Shown in pieces: positions 1 through 12,900 of a stretch of DNA of 64,000 bases. The stretch comes from Ooceraea biroi (Eukaryota; Arthropoda; Insecta; Hymenoptera; Formicidae). Under the pieces are notes generated by a model that saw only the letters and a list, made by a program, of their open reading frames with translations, was not told where the DNA came from and did no database searches. A program made the translations under genes and the position numbers. The stretch covers positions 10,168,001 through 10,232,000 of the forward strand of contig NC_039506.1 of the NCBI RefSeq assembly GCF_003672135.1. Reading direction: 5' to 3'. Each line of letters opens with the position of its first letter. Position 1 is the first letter of the stretch.

Positions 1-2693
1 TTGCCTAGAGTTCTCTGTAGGGTGGCTCTTATTTTTAAAGTTTGAATTTTCTTTGCGCTACCCCCCAGTTTGGTTCCATTTTATGAAAAAATAATCTGTG
101 TAAAATTTCAGCTCAATCGGATAAAGGGAAAGGGTGCCCCTGGGACCTTGAAAATCGAAAAAATCATAAAATCACAGAAAAAATCAGTTTTACTTGTTTA
201 TCTTGCGAAATATTAATTTTTGTAAAGCAGCACGAGAGATGTCACGATCGATAGCTTGATATTCAAAAAGTTTTGAAAGAACCCTGTACCTCCAGATACG
301 GTGCTTTGGCAGCAGAAAGCGCACAAAACCATGCTTCGACATACACACTGACAAGAAAAATACAAATATCATAGATCACATTTTCTTCTTGTAATGATAA
401 TACAAATTGACCACGAAACAGAAAAATTTTCAAGCAATAAATAGCTTTTGCCATCCATCTTGCATGATGGATGGCCCCGATTACATGTCACGTGAACTAT
501 AGACTTTTAGCGCTCAATGCGTGAAACGGAACGCAGCCTTAGCTTTAAAATCATTACAATACAATTTTCCTCGAATCCGCTCGTCCTTAGGCCATTCACG
601 AATAATTAGTATTTACACGAAAATGTATTTATAATACGCAAACTGAATTTATTATACTATACTAACTGGAGTAGCTTGATTTGTGGCATTACTTTTTCTC
701 GGAAATCGTTAGTCGTACAAGAAAAAGTGGTAGATAATAACATGTGCATTTTTAATAGATCTACAACTTTTGTATAATACTTTTTTGCATATAATTAATA
801 TTTCGCAAGATAAACAAATAAAATTGATTTTTTCGATTTTCAAGATTCCAGGGGCACCCTTTCCCTTTATCCGATTGAGTTGCAATTGTACACAGATTAT
901 TTTTATATAAAATGGAACCAAACTGGGGGGTAGCGCGAAAAACAATCCCCAAAAAATTTTTACCAAGAGTAAATAAGAGCCACCCTAGTTCTCTGCTATT
1001 GAAAATACCATAAATTCAGAAATGAAAAAGTTCTCGAGTTTAAAATTTTTTTCTTCTCAGAGGAGTTCTGAGTTGATGATATCATTATTTTTTATATTGC
1101 CTAGAGTTCTCTGCTATTGAAAATACCGTAAACTCAGAAATGAAAAGTTCTCGAGTTTAAAATTTTTTTCTTCTCAGAGGAGTTCTGAGTTGATGATATC
1201 ATTATTTTTTATATTGCCTAGAGTTCTCTGCTATTGAAAATACCGTAAAATCAGAAATGAAAAAGTTCTCGAGTTAAAAATTTTTTTCTTTTCAGAGGAG
1301 TTCTGAGTTAATGATATCATTATTTTTTATATTGCCTAGAGTTCTCTGCTATTGAAAATACCGTAAATTCAAAAATGAAAAAGTTCTAGCCCGTAGAAAT
1401 TTTTTCTTTTCCGAGAAGTTCTGAGTTGATGATATCATTAATTTTTATATTACCTAGAGTTCTCTGCTATTGAAAATCCTGTAAAACCAGAAATGAAAAA
1501 GTTCTAGCCTGTAGAAATTTATTTATTATTATGCGATCTACATTGTATAATTCCAAACAGAATTAAGAAATTTTTACATTGTCTTGAATCGGAACCTTAT
1601 ATAAAATAGAAATCAACTATGTAAATAAATTATATCACTTGGAAAAAATATTGCAACACGTAATTTTGATTTAAAACTGCATAAATAATATAAAAATCTT
1701 TTCTTTATCCGGTTAGTTCTGAGATATTTATATTTTTATTTTTTATATTTCCTAGATTTCTCTGCTATTGAAAATACCGTAAACTCAGAAATGAAAAAGT
1801 TCTTTAACTGGGAAAGATTTATTAACTGGGTCTATGAATAAACATTTGCATAGGACTGTTCTAACATGGATTTTGGAATGCGATATGGACTATCAATACA
1901 TTTTTGCAAATGACCGTTGTAACTATTAATATAGATTTTTGATTTCGCTTATGGTTTACTGATATACATTGAAGATGGCCTAACGAATAGACCAAAACGT
2001 TTATTGATTAATTTGTACTCAAATTAAATTGTATTAAGTACATACATCTTGCTTCGCTGTGATTATATTATTTTACATTATTTGAAAAAGTTTAGCCTTT
2101 AGAAATTTTTTCTTACTCCGAGTAGTTCTGAGACTTTTATATTGTTAATTGGCATATTGCCAAGATTTCCCGACTATTGCAAATCCTTTAGATTTAGAAA
2201 TGAAAAAGTTATCAAGCTTAAAAGATTTTTCTTTTCCGAGGAGTTCTGAGTTGATGATATCATTATTTTTTATATTGCCTAGAGTTCTCTGCTATTGAAA
2301 ATACCGTAAATTCAGAAATGAAAAAGTTCTCGAGTTTAAAATGTTTTCTTCTCAGAGGAGTTCTGAGTTAATGATATCATTATTTTTTATATTGCCTAGA
2401 GTTCTCTGCTATTGAAAATATCGTAAACTCAGAAATGAAAAAGTTCTACCCTTAGAAATTTTTTCTTTTTCCGAGCAGTTCTGAGTTGTTGAAATCATTA
2501 TTTTTTATATTGCCTAGAATTCTCTGCTATTGAAAATACCATAAACTCGGAAATGAAAAAGTTCTAGCCCGTAGAAATTTTTTCTTTTCCGAGAAATTCT
2601 GAGTTGTTGAAATCATTATTTTTTATATTGCCTAGAGTTCTCTGCTATTGAAAATACCGTAAACTCGGAAATGAAAAAGTTCTAGCCCGTAGC
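1..2693. repeat. Interrupted minisatellite array, about 117-118 bp unit
   Basis: Units starting with ttgcctagagttctctg begin at 1, 1097, 1214, 1332, 1450, 2275, 2392, 2510 and 2628, so the period is 117-118 bp. Units are highly similar at both ends of the array and strongly diverged between about 1510 and 2220, where unit starts are recognisable only near 1749 and 2155. Each unit carries a short hairpin, CTCAGA then a 5-nt loop then TCTGAG. There is no coding potential. The array is broken at 18-987 by an inserted transposon and ends abruptly at 2693 at another element. It runs off the left edge of the window, so its full size is unknown. Confidence 0.9.
18..987. mobile_element. Non-autonomous hAT-like element with long inverted repeats
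   Basis: The element starts TAGGGTGGCTCTTATTT and ends with its exact reverse complement. It is flanked by the 8-bp direct repeat gttctctg (10-17 and 988-995). Removing the element and one duplicate restores a normal minisatellite unit across the junction, so the insertion boundaries are secure. Inverted similarity extends about 210 bp inward from each end (roughly 18-230 against 775-987) with small indels. An 8-bp duplication and ends fitting YARNG are typical of the hAT superfamily; P or Merlin elements are less likely alternatives. The 545-bp centre has no transposase-like reading frame, so any movement would need a transposase supplied elsewhere. Confidence 0.82.
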
Positions 2694-2971
2694 CCTATTC
2701 TAAAAAAGGCGTTAAAGGTGTTATTTATTTCATCATGTTTCATCAATACAAATTTGACAGAATTGACAGCTGCCGTTTTCACGTTCCTAAGAAATAATAA
2801 ATTAATATAACCGCACTGACAGCCACTATGACATTCTGACATTCGCAACACAAAGTTCAAGTCACACGAAGTTCGAGCCAAGCGAGAGAACCAATCAGCG
2901 TCGCGGAAAAGAGACCTCAATATTCGATAAAAAAGAACTTCACGAAGTTAACACGCCTTTTTTAGAATAGG
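2694..2971. mobile_element. Small MITE with 18-bp terminal inverted repeats
   Basis: The left end CCTATTCTAAAAAAGGCG (2694-2711) is matched perfectly by its reverse complement at 2954-2971. The minisatellite unit breaks off just before the left end, inside its usual ctagcccgtag segment, which supports insertion into the array. The 278-bp body has no open frame resembling a transposase. No target duplication can be assigned because the right flank is entirely a GGA microsatellite. Superfamily is unknown. Confidence 0.7.
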
Positions 2972-3056
2972 AGGAGGAGGAGGAGGAGGAGGAGGAGGAG
3001 GAGGAGGAGGAGGAAGGAGAGGAGGAGGAGGAGGAGGAGGAGGAGGAGGAGGAGGA
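2970..3056. repeat. (GGA)n microsatellite
   Basis: About 29 GGA/AGG units with a single small interruption near 3013-3020. It begins directly on the last bases of the preceding MITE (…aatagg then aggagg), suggesting that it grew from the element's terminus. Confidence 0.95.
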
Positions 3057-3711
3057 TTTCATATAAATTAAAACTATTTATAGAATATTACGTTTAGACA
3101 ATAAATGAATCTTCTGTCTTCATTGCGGATCAAAATTTACTGTATGCAATGATTTTTAGTGCGCTTCGACTATTTCGCAAACTTCAGAGAAGGCCTCACA
3201 AAAACTGAAAAATCTTTTACTGTCAATATAAAAAGTGCAAAAGTTGCGCATCACATTATATTCCGGTTAATGTAGTGCGACGCAGAAATAAGAGTGGGGG
3301 AGTTCCTGTTAAAACTTTTAATCCTTCGTTAGTCACATTAAAGGGAGCCGCATACACGTAAGACCGAAAATATAAGATCGTTATGCAATAATAAAATATA
3401 CCGGAATATAAACGTCACGAAGGTTCGCGGTTGCGGGAGCGTTCTTTTATTACGGAATCTCGGGCTAAGTCTATTACAAGTACAGGTAGCGAGCACGGTT
3501 CATTAAAACGAGTTTGAGAGTCGTGATGCCCCTAATTGGTCGGTGCCCTGTACCGCGGACTCTCATCTGAGCAGATCGCGAATGGAGGACGATGCTCCTT
3601 TGCCAGCCAGACAATCGTCGCTTCCTCTGTTCGGACTCATCCCTAATAAGGAGCAATCACATCGCGGTTCTCTTCCTCGGGGCTCGTCAACGTGCAATCC
3701 ATGTTTTCCTC

Positions 3712-3758
3712 TGTGTGTGTGTGCGTGCGTGTGTGTGTGTGTGTGTGTGTGTGGTGTG
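3712..3758. repeat. (GT)n microsatellite
   Basis: Nearly continuous GT dinucleotides with a few GC and GG interruptions. Confidence 0.95.
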
Positions 3759-5019
3759 TCAAGGAGTACCTATACTCGATTGTTATATATATGTACGAGC
3801 GTTTTTATCATTTGCGAGAACTGGTATCCTGAGAAAATCTCTCTCATGCGTGAGGTCTTGCAGGAGACCTTTTCGCACGTATCGATCATTATACGCCGCG
3901 CGTATGGAAAATAGGATCTAGTTAAAATCAATGACAATGGTAAAAAAAGCAAAATTACTTAGCATGTAATAAATTGCGAACCGCAATGGCGGCGTGTGCA
4001 GGCCACATATTTTCTTCGGTGTTTTCATCATCAACGAATTTGCGATGCATCAAATTCAGTGCGCGAAAGCTTAATTAAATTTCACTGTGACAAGTATTTA
4101 CAATCTTCTCTGGCTGTACTTTTTATAGAAAAAAAATACGAGTATTTCGAGAATAACAATCTCACTGCTTGTGTAATTCTGAATATCTCTTGGAATATCA
4201 ATAGTAGATGATTTCACGATCCAGAATATTATCAATGATAATACGAGATAATGAAAAGAGTATTCGTTTTCTTATGCTTTCTCGCTGAAATCATGTGTCA
4301 TTGTATGTTTATTGCACCAGCCTGCAAAATTAATTTCGCAACTCCAGCGCAGCTCCAGGTCTGGAAGAGCTAAGCTTTGATGATGCCTCGAGTTACGGCG
4401 AGGTACCATGGGACTTCGATCGATGCTTGCGGTATCGTGCGCGTATCAAACCATGTAACGAATGTAATTTTCGCGAGTCAGATATAAGCGGCGAGGAGTA
4501 GTGCGCTCTCGCCATCGATCATAGTCACGGCGAAAAAGATGAACGAGCGGCACGCCAAAGATAATAGACGGTGGAATCGGGCCGGTGCATAATACGCGGG
4601 AGATCGCGCTGGAACCGGAAGAATCGAGAGCGGGCGGCTTTAAAGATCGGTATCCGGGTGACGTACAGCCGGTACGTGACCATTTCGGAAATGGGCACTT
4701 CGCGGAGACGACGTCCCGGTTTGAGAAACGCGTTATGAATGAATGGACGACGTTTCACGTTTGTGCGACAGGGATGCACGGGGCGGGGACGCGCGCACAA
4801 TTTCTCATGGGAAATTAAATGGGCAGGTTTCTGCTCATAAAGCAAAGAGGTACGACGGTATAGTGCGCTTTAGGGAAACGCTATCTGCTACTATGAAAAG
4901 CAACGTGACGCTATGAAGCGACGGCGTTCTCCAGACCGTTTCGTTTTTACGGCACTATGCTTCCCGTGTCGCGTATTTCCGGTTCCGACACAATGCAGCG
5001 GAGATGGTAGTCGCGTTAT

Positions 5020-5058
5020 TCTCTCTCTCTCTCTTTCTCTCGCTCTCTCACACTCTCT
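5020..5058. repeat. (CT)n low-complexity tract
   Basis: Imperfect CT dinucleotide run with TTT, CG and CACA interruptions. Confidence 0.9.
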
Positions 5059-5189
5059 GTCACGTACAGCTTATTGTAAGAAAATACAGATGTAGAAGAA
5101 AATGGTCGAGTTAAAGCAGCACAAATTAGAGAATCTCTTATCGGATATTTATTTTATTTTTACGGATATTAAAAACGTTAAGAAAACTA

Positions 5190-5369
5190 CACTGAGAAAA
5201 ATTTTTCATCGGATAAACCGATTAAATAGTTTTCCGATTGTTAAATTTGTTTTCCGATTACCTTCATCGGATATGTCCGATCATTTTCCTTTGTCTTTTA
5301 TGCACTTTAATCGGATATATCCGTTTGTTACTATGTAATCGGTTTATCCGATGAAAATTTTTCTCAATG
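5190..5369. mobile_element. TA-flanked MITE (Tc1/mariner-like), 180 bp
   Basis: The ends CACTGAGAAAAATTTTTC (left) and its near-exact complement ending TTTTTCTCAATG (right) form inverted repeats of about 35 bp that continue through the ATCGGATAAACCGATTA block. A TA dinucleotide lies on each side (5188-5189 and 5370-5371), as expected for Tc1/mariner insertion. Inside are several further copies of a short palindrome built on ATCGGAT/ATCCGAT (near 5266-5283 and 5310-5323). There is no coding capacity; this is a deletion-type or de novo MITE. Confidence 0.78.
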
Positions 5370-5371
5370 TA

Positions 5372-6757
5372 ACTTTGTGTCTCTTGCAGCCTTGCGTCGA
5401 CGACTGTTAGTAGAATAATTATGTCACTAATTTAGAAGAATAAAAATAATCTAAGAAAGAGAGAGAATCACATTATTCATACACATACATAAATACATAG
5501 TTGACTTTAGATCAGATCACAACAAACAATATAATTCTCTCTGCCTTCATTTATAATATCGTCCTCATGGTCGGCAAGAACAATCATTTTTTAAAAATGT
5601 TTAAAAAAGAGCAATTCTGACATTAAGTCCAACAATATTTCCGAAATTCTTAGATACTAAATTCAATAAATTTCAGAAACTTTATCTTGATGCCACACAT
5701 ATGCGTGTAAAGGCGAGCAAATTATATGGATTGACGTTTAGAGCAGAAATCTGTTGATACTTTAATGATCACATAACACCTAAACATAACGACAGATCAA
5801 CAAATGTATCAAGTCTGGCGAACATATTTTACACATGTTGGAACAGTTTCGCTTTTGATGTGGCGCTGGTGGCTGATTGATCAGGGTCACAAGCTCTGAA
5901 CACGGCTTACGCAATTAGCATTCGTGATGAACGAACGCTGGTCACTGTTATAAACCAAGGGCTCTGTGGACCGTAAGTTGGTCAAGGCCGTACTGGCAAG
6001 TGCCAGGTGTCTGCCAGCCATAATGTTGGACGAAAATCGAGCGTGCTCCCGTAGAAGTCGAGAGTCCATTCCATCAGCCATCGAGCATCGCGGTGCGGCG
6101 ATCACGCCTCGAGAGGGCCCCGATTCCTATCTCGTTCCTTCGGAACCACGATGAGAGTCATGGCTGGCGTTTATCTTTTAAAAGAACCGAAGAGGGAGAA
6201 CGCGCAGCGAGAGATGGAGAGAGCGTGGCAAGGCGAGTCGAGCCACATGGATCTAGGTGGGGAGGAGACACCGATCGTGCATGCCACCGAGCACAGTTTA
6301 AAAGCAACCTTCGTCATGATCGCGTCAGCTGGCCTTTAGTTGCTCGACAGCTTCCTCTACGTCTTCGTCCTCTTCGGCACTCGGGAACCAACCGCGCGCG
6401 CGACCGAGAGAGACAACCGGTCGTTGACTCCTCTTTCCTCGGAATGTGGATCGTTAAAGATCAATAAGGTATGCTACAAGGGCCTGGTGGAGATGTACAA
6501 TGGGAAAAGTTACGGCAAGATAATAGATACAGTGGATCGTACTCGCGAGTACAAGTGTCTCCCAATCGATCAACGCGATCGGTTGGCGAATCGGTAATGA
6601 GCGCGGATCTCGCATGAGTGCGTAGAATGCGAGCGATTGGATCGTTATGAAACAGGCGTCGATCGGCGATCTGATGATGATGATGATGATGACGATAACG
6701 ACAACTACAATGATGATGATGATGATTTAGTGATCGCGTTGCTCGAAGATCGTCACG
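5372..6757 (+). other. 5' flank and possible 5' UTR of the receptor gene
   Basis: No protein-coding gene is supported. From about 5900 the base composition becomes GC-richer than the AT-rich flank. A good donor-like site (aataag followed by gtatgc) occurs near 6467, so a noncoding 5' exon is possible but unproven. A GAT repeat lies at 6672-6727. An in-frame stop TGA at 6731-6733 precedes the receptor start, so the coding exon does not extend into this region. The transcription start cannot be placed from sequence alone. Confidence 0.35.
6672..6727. repeat. (GAT)n microsatellite
   Basis: Two GAT runs (6672-6692 and 6710-6727) separated by a degenerate segment, 30 bp upstream of the receptor start codon. 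Confidence 0.9.
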
Positions 6758-6967
6758 ATGAGCGCCAAGCGACGAGTGTTCGGCGCCCTAGACGGGCTTA
6801 TTAAGTGTGACCGTGTGATCGTATGCTCGATGTTCCTGTGGTATCTCGCGTTCCTACCGTGCATCGCCGAGGCCAACAAGCCGGGGATATGCGCCATGAA
6901 CGGCTGCAACTGCACCGTCAAGGCACATCGTTGGATTAACGTCAAGTGCGTCTTCTCGAAGGAACAG
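6758..6967 (+). CDS. Receptor coding exon 1 (signal peptide and LRRNT)
   Basis: Codes for residues 1-70. ATG at 6758 is the first in-frame Met after the stop at 6731-6733. A second Met (residue 25) just before the hydrophobic core FLWYLAFLPC could also initiate a shorter signal peptide. The cysteine pattern C-x4-C-x-C-x11-C is that of an LRRNT cap. The donor is CAG|gtgaat, phase 0. Reading past it gives 29 more residues and a stop, interpreted as intron. Confidence 0.85.
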
Positions 6968-9900
6968 GTGAATGCAAGAACACGCTCCGCTACAAATTGT
7001 TGTCGCGAGAATAATCTCGCGTTAACGTTAACGATACTGTTGTACAATCTAACATAATGAAACATTAATGATAATGTTTTTATCATTTTTATCAAAGTAT
7101 AACAATTATTATTCCGTAAAAATTTTCTTAACCGACACAACGGGAAGGCAATGGATAAAACTCAAGATAATGCATTGCGTCTCTTTTTATTATATCTCTA
7201 TTTATATATGATACTCCTGATAACGTGAAACCATTTATCTCGCTACTTCCGTTGTTTCGGAAAAAGCTCTCAATATGCAACAATGAAAGTTTATATCGGA
7301 GTCTCACGCGAGATTAGCATATAAATCATTGGCGATTCCCATCGGTAAAATACGGTGGGAACTGCACGTTCGTGCACGTTCGTGCACACTCAAGCACGTA
7401 CACGTATATGTGCATGCGCTCGTAGGCGTAGCGCTGGAATGAACCGTCTAGGCTTCACGAGTCCTAACTTTTACAATAATTAAATCTGCGGGTTTGTGTG
7501 TCTTTTTCTCAAATTTTGCAGCAAAGATATCTTGTTAAAAAAACTCGACGAAGATCGAAAATAATAATTCGAGATCGGAATTATCTCGATAATTCGAGAT
7601 CGGAATCAACTCATAAATAGCTTGATGTTAACAAAACAAAATAAGATTACAAGAGATAAACTTATTCCAGTTTGTATAACGAGAATCATTAAATTATGTT
7701 GCACGTAACGCGTGCAGAGAGATAGTTCATAATTCTTCTTTGAGTAAGGAGCTTGAATTTCTGCTACGCTTCTTGACCGCAAACTGGAGTAAGCCTATAC
7801 CCTATCTGCGCTCCGATCAACCATTCACACAGAAACGCAGCGGAAACCAGTTTTAAGCGGCATTCACAGCACTGCGTTCGCTCTCATGGTAGCCCGGCAC
7901 TATCTAAGAATTTCATTAAATAATTTTGTTTCGTAGCTTAGAGGCTTGGCCGTTTGATAAACGGCTGTTGCATTGAGCGTAGGCGTGACGCACAGAACAG
8001 ACACAACGTGTACCAAGCATAAATGTAGTTAAGTATCCTTAACAATTGGCAGACAGCGGAGTGACTGCTGCCGATAAATAAGATCGATAACATCGCCGAT
8101 CCTGTCTGTCAAAAAAGAATAACGAATACGGAAATGCATCAAATGTAAAAATAGGCACTTCTATAGATTCTCAGATAATGATCGAAAAGCAAGTATACTG
8201 TCAAGCCAATTGTGACAGAGTTTCGTGTACTTAACAGTGTTTACAATTGACAGCGTTGGGTTCGCTATTATACTGCCGGCCGGCAAATACTTGGTAATCA
8301 AATCAGATTCAGCGTCACTTATCATTCCAACGCCATTAATTCCATTTATCGCGTAGCCCAGCATCGCCGCTTGGTAACTGGTCGAACTCCTTGCTGGCTC
8401 GTGCAAGTTCACTCGTATCGAAACAAGGACATACTAATTTGATCGACGGAAACGACAAATCAAGCGATAATCAAATACTGAAATCACGACGAGTGCAGAA
8501 GAGTGATGGAGATGTGCGGATCTCTCTTGTAGGGAAATAATGTGAGATTTCCCCTCGCAATCAGCGATCGCGACAATAAAAAGTGATTGCGTTAAGTATG
8601 GATAACGTCATGAGTAGAGAATTTCATCGTTTCACTTCAAATGGATTTGATCGGATTACTAAAAATATTTTTCCGCTATCTCGAAACATAATTGCATCTG
8701 TTTGCTAAAAGAAATGCAAGGATATTTTTCATCCCTGTTTGCGCTACAAGCGTTTGCTGTCATTCATTTGTCTTTCTGTCTGATTATGTCGCGTACTGCT
8801 ATTGGATCTGGAAATTCGATTAAAATATTGTTACAGCAATGGATGAATGTATTGGAGCGTTATGAAATCCGATTACAGCTTACACAGGCAATTCTTCACG
8901 ATGAGCGCATGTGCCACATGCAGCTTCGCGCTGTGACTTAGATATATGGAAAGATCTCCAACAATAGCCAACCCGTTCGACACTTGGCGAGTAGATCGAC
9001 TTGATAGTCCCTCAAATTCGTCCTCATGCATTCGGTCGAACCTAGGCGACTTCCGCCGCATGCAATTTCCGGTAGGAGGGTTCACTACGACCGAAGTAGA
9101 AGTACGGTGCATTGTCCGAGCTAGCTGCTTCACGAATATTTCCTAATCTATCTATTCATTCGACCACTTGAAATTTAAATTTAGATCTCGTCGCTCAAAT
9201 TTAGCCGTAAAATAATTGTCTCGTTCAAGTTCATTTATTCTATTTCGAATGGAATATTTTAAACAGTTCTTTATCCCGTTTTACATTCTTTACGTAAAAA
9301 TAACGTTAAAATTTTCAAGTGGAGCAATTAGCGAAGTCGATTGTTAATTCGATCCTCTCGTGGGATGAACGATTCGTTCCATCACGAACAGCAGGCGACT
9401 AATTTTCGGGTGCACCTTCAAGTGCATCCGCGTTACGCTGCCGTTGCCCGTCAAGATTTAATTCGAACGCTTTACGGCACCGTTATCCGTGGTCGTCGAC
9501 CCGAAAGTACACGTGGAAACAACAATTAACGTTGGCGCGCCACGTGCTGGTCGAAACAATTTCGCGCGGCGGCAGTTTAGGTGTGCGATTTAACGCTCAC
9601 GGACCCGTTAATAAGCGGCGGCTTTTCCCGACTAACTCGATTACAAGCCGATCGTGATTATGGGGGGTCAGAGAGGAGGGGGGATGAATCTGTTAATGCA
9701 AACCAGCGAAAACAATACGCCGCCGATTAAAGCGTGGTTGCGTGCAGCTACGCTGCTGGCCCTTTCCGCAACGGTCTCGCACGTTGCTTTCTTTCTCTCT
9801 CCTTCTGTCTCTCCCTGCCCTATCTTCCTCTGTTTCTCTCATTGTAATCATCTCGAGTGGAGCGAATAAACCTAACTATCGGAACTGGAAAATAACACGT

Positions 9901-12900
9901 CGCGCGAAATCGCACGAGAGCGATAGCGGCACTTAGGACGGAAACGATGTCAGCAGATATATGTACACGCGCGCGTATATCCGCGATACGTTCGATGACC
10001 TCGGCAAAGAAATATCACTGTGCGCAATTATCGTTGCACTCAGCACAGAGAAGGGAGAACAGAGATCGATCTCAAATATATAATATACGAAGAATCAGGC
10101 CACTGCATCGGGTTTCACGAAATTAAGGGGAGTGAGAGGAGAGGAAGCTGTGCACAGCACGCGAGTCGTCTTCGAGGTTGGTCGCACCTCCGCGGTCCTT
10201 TCATGCGCATTGCCCGCTTCGGTGAATTAATAAATTGGTCACAGCCCACGTGGTTCCTCCTAGGGGTCCGAGGGCATAAACCGGGGGCAGCGGAAAAGGG
10301 CGGGCGTCGCGGTGGGAATTTTGTGCGCACAAAACCGCGCCGCGATAAAACGCCGGGCTGATCCTCGCCTCGGTTCAATTTATTCACAATAGGCCCTTTC
10401 AACGAATTACACTTTGGTCCACGACGTATCTCGGGGCGTCAGCGCGAGAGAGCCTGCGCAATCATGCGGGCTGGTCTGCATCAAGGGAGGCGAGAAGTGT
10501 CCGGGGTAATCTTACACGAATCGAGTTTACAAGTTACTCTCCCTTTGAGATTCGTCTGCGCGAATAGAAAATGATATGTAAGGAGGCACAAGAGAGATTA
10601 TATAAATATAATATAATATTTCTAAAATGTCATATGAAAAGGTAGCAGAGAAGTGTTGTTAAGTAAAAGATTGAGCACGTCGTCGAAGCGATAAATATTA
10701 ATATTATAATAGATTGTAATTATATATATATAATATAATAATTTTATAATATATGTATAATATATACCTATTATAATATTATTATATTATTATAATATTT
10801 ATGAATGTGTGTAAGCAGAAGAGATCCTCTTAATACGTTTCCATCTGAAACTCGACGATTTTTTCACTTTATGTAAAATAGCTGTGACAGCATTCGCAAC
10901 AATGTAGATTAATTTACTCGCGGGGTCAACTGACATAACTCCAGGATTATACGAAATTATTCAATGTCAATCAAATATCTGGATATCGCGAAAGTTTTTA
11001 TCTGCAATATTGTCTTCGCGTTTCTCGGCGCGATATTTCACAATTAAAAACGATTAACGCGATGTGCAGTCGGGAGCGTTGATTCGAAAATAATTCTCTT
11101 CGCAGCCCGCATCTACAGAGAGAAAGAGAGAAAAAAGAATTCTTCATTACACTCATGAATCTCAGAATCGTACGCTCGCTGACACACTACCAGCCTCGAT
11201 AACTTCGATAACTCAATAAATGGCCCGGGGAGGAGGGCGAGCACGAGATCCGGCGCGATCGAGATCGCAGAACGCGCTATTATCACTCTCGAGTCTCATC
11301 ATCCTCCCTCGCTCATCCCTACGGGATGATAAATTATTTTAGGATGGTCCGCCGCGCTACACAATACGTGTACACTGCACACGCATCCGAGAGCCGATTG
11401 CGGTTCGCCGGCTTTGTCTGGAGAATTTGCCTTGGGGGCGTAGATATAGCTCGACATCCTGCTTCGTTCATTCGCAATTCTCTCTCTCTCTTGGTATCTA
11501 TCTTTCTCTTTAACAACCCCCCGCGAGCGTTGTCGGGCTATCGTGATTAGCCACACGTGCGAAGTGCCTCGCCTATCTACGCGAACACGTCCCGCGTATA
11601 TTACGCATACATGTACACGACAAAGTCTGATCATCAAATATGCGTGCTCTCGTTCACGCTCGGATCATCCGCTGTATCTGTGTCTTCCTGGTTACAAATC
11701 GCTCCGCGATTTTGGGGATTTGCCCAATATTCCAAATGATTCAATCATTACCCCGGAATTTTCACTTCCCCCGTCTCGCTATTTTGAATACTGGGCTAAC
11801 TTAGGAAATATGATCCTTTTCTTAGGAAATATAATATTTTTTAGTGAAATGAAGATTATATAAAACGGACGCTTTGTTTTTTCCGTTATCTGCATTAGAA
11901 TCTTCTTGCGCTACTCCAGCAAAGAATACATCGTCTGTTGAAACAGTTATAGTCGCAACAGAATCGTTGCCGGGTAATCTGACTTCCCGATGACTAGGCG
12001 CACAAATGTGATCGCATTATCATTATATAAATGCTTCTTCCGCCTTCCCGCGCGTGTTAAAATGTAGGATTAATCGGTTTAATTGAGAATTCCATATCTC
12101 GAATAACTCGATCATAATCCCTTAGTACTCGCTGCGTGACATCAGAAATTGATGGAACTTTTGTTTCCACCATTCGTGTGCATCATCGTTCTCAACGCCT
12201 TACGATACGACCATTTGAAGTGATTCCACGTGCGATCGCGACGCGGAGCAGGCGGACGTTTAACAGCTGACACGCATAAAAGCACGATCGATGAAATCCT
12301 TTCTGCACTTGACGCGCGGCAAAAAACGCAGATGGGAGATATGAATTGCGGGAGATGAAAGCGATAGAAGTGAAACGAGAGCGATTGCTGCACAAGAGCG
12401 GTCGGCTCTTAGCAGATCGCAGGCCATCTAGTACTCCGATGCGCTGCGGCAATTAACCGAATTATCCCTTGACGCGACCCCCCCGGTCGAGGCCCCCGGT
12501 GGCATAATGGCGTTCGCTCGCATGTTGGCAAAGGCGAGCGTATCCTGGACCGTATAACCAGGGCCGCATATGCGAGGCGAGTAGTAATTTCATCTGGTAC
12601 GACGAGGGCAGCCGGGCATCAGCGGGTGCATCGCCATTCCGCGAATTAACTTCCGGCATTCCCCGTGGCAATCGCCATAACGCCGCTTCGCGAATTTCGC
12701 GCGGCCACGGGATATCACGACTCCGGATGTAGAGATGCACGGTGATACTTCGTTCCGCACGAAGCGGCCATGTGAACATTCCTCCGGCAAGCTTTACGGC
12801 GCGGTCGAACATCACGAATATTAGTAGCGCAAGATAACACCACAGAAGGGCAGTAATTAACGGGCACATGGTGTACCGAGGATTTTATGCACATATTGTG

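Larger units (their letters stand above)
3057..5187. other. Intergenic sequence, no supported gene
   Basis: Unique-looking sequence. Open frames here are short, overlap on both strands and lack recognisable domains. The frame across 3543-3914 owes its Cys-Val run to the GT repeat. Apart from the two dinucleotide repeats listed separately, I see no structured feature. Confidence 0.6.

Noticed and set aside
1..2693. CRISPR-like array
   Set aside because: The 117-bp units are contiguous without unique spacers; this is a minisatellite in a eukaryotic genome.
3543..3914. Open frame of 123 codons on + strand
   Set aside because: Its Cys-Val run is a translation of the GT microsatellite; nothing else in it looks coding.
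6340..6597. 85-codon frame just upstream of the receptor
   Set aside because: Opens at TTG rather than ATG, has no domain, and overlaps a probable 5' UTR with a donor-like site.
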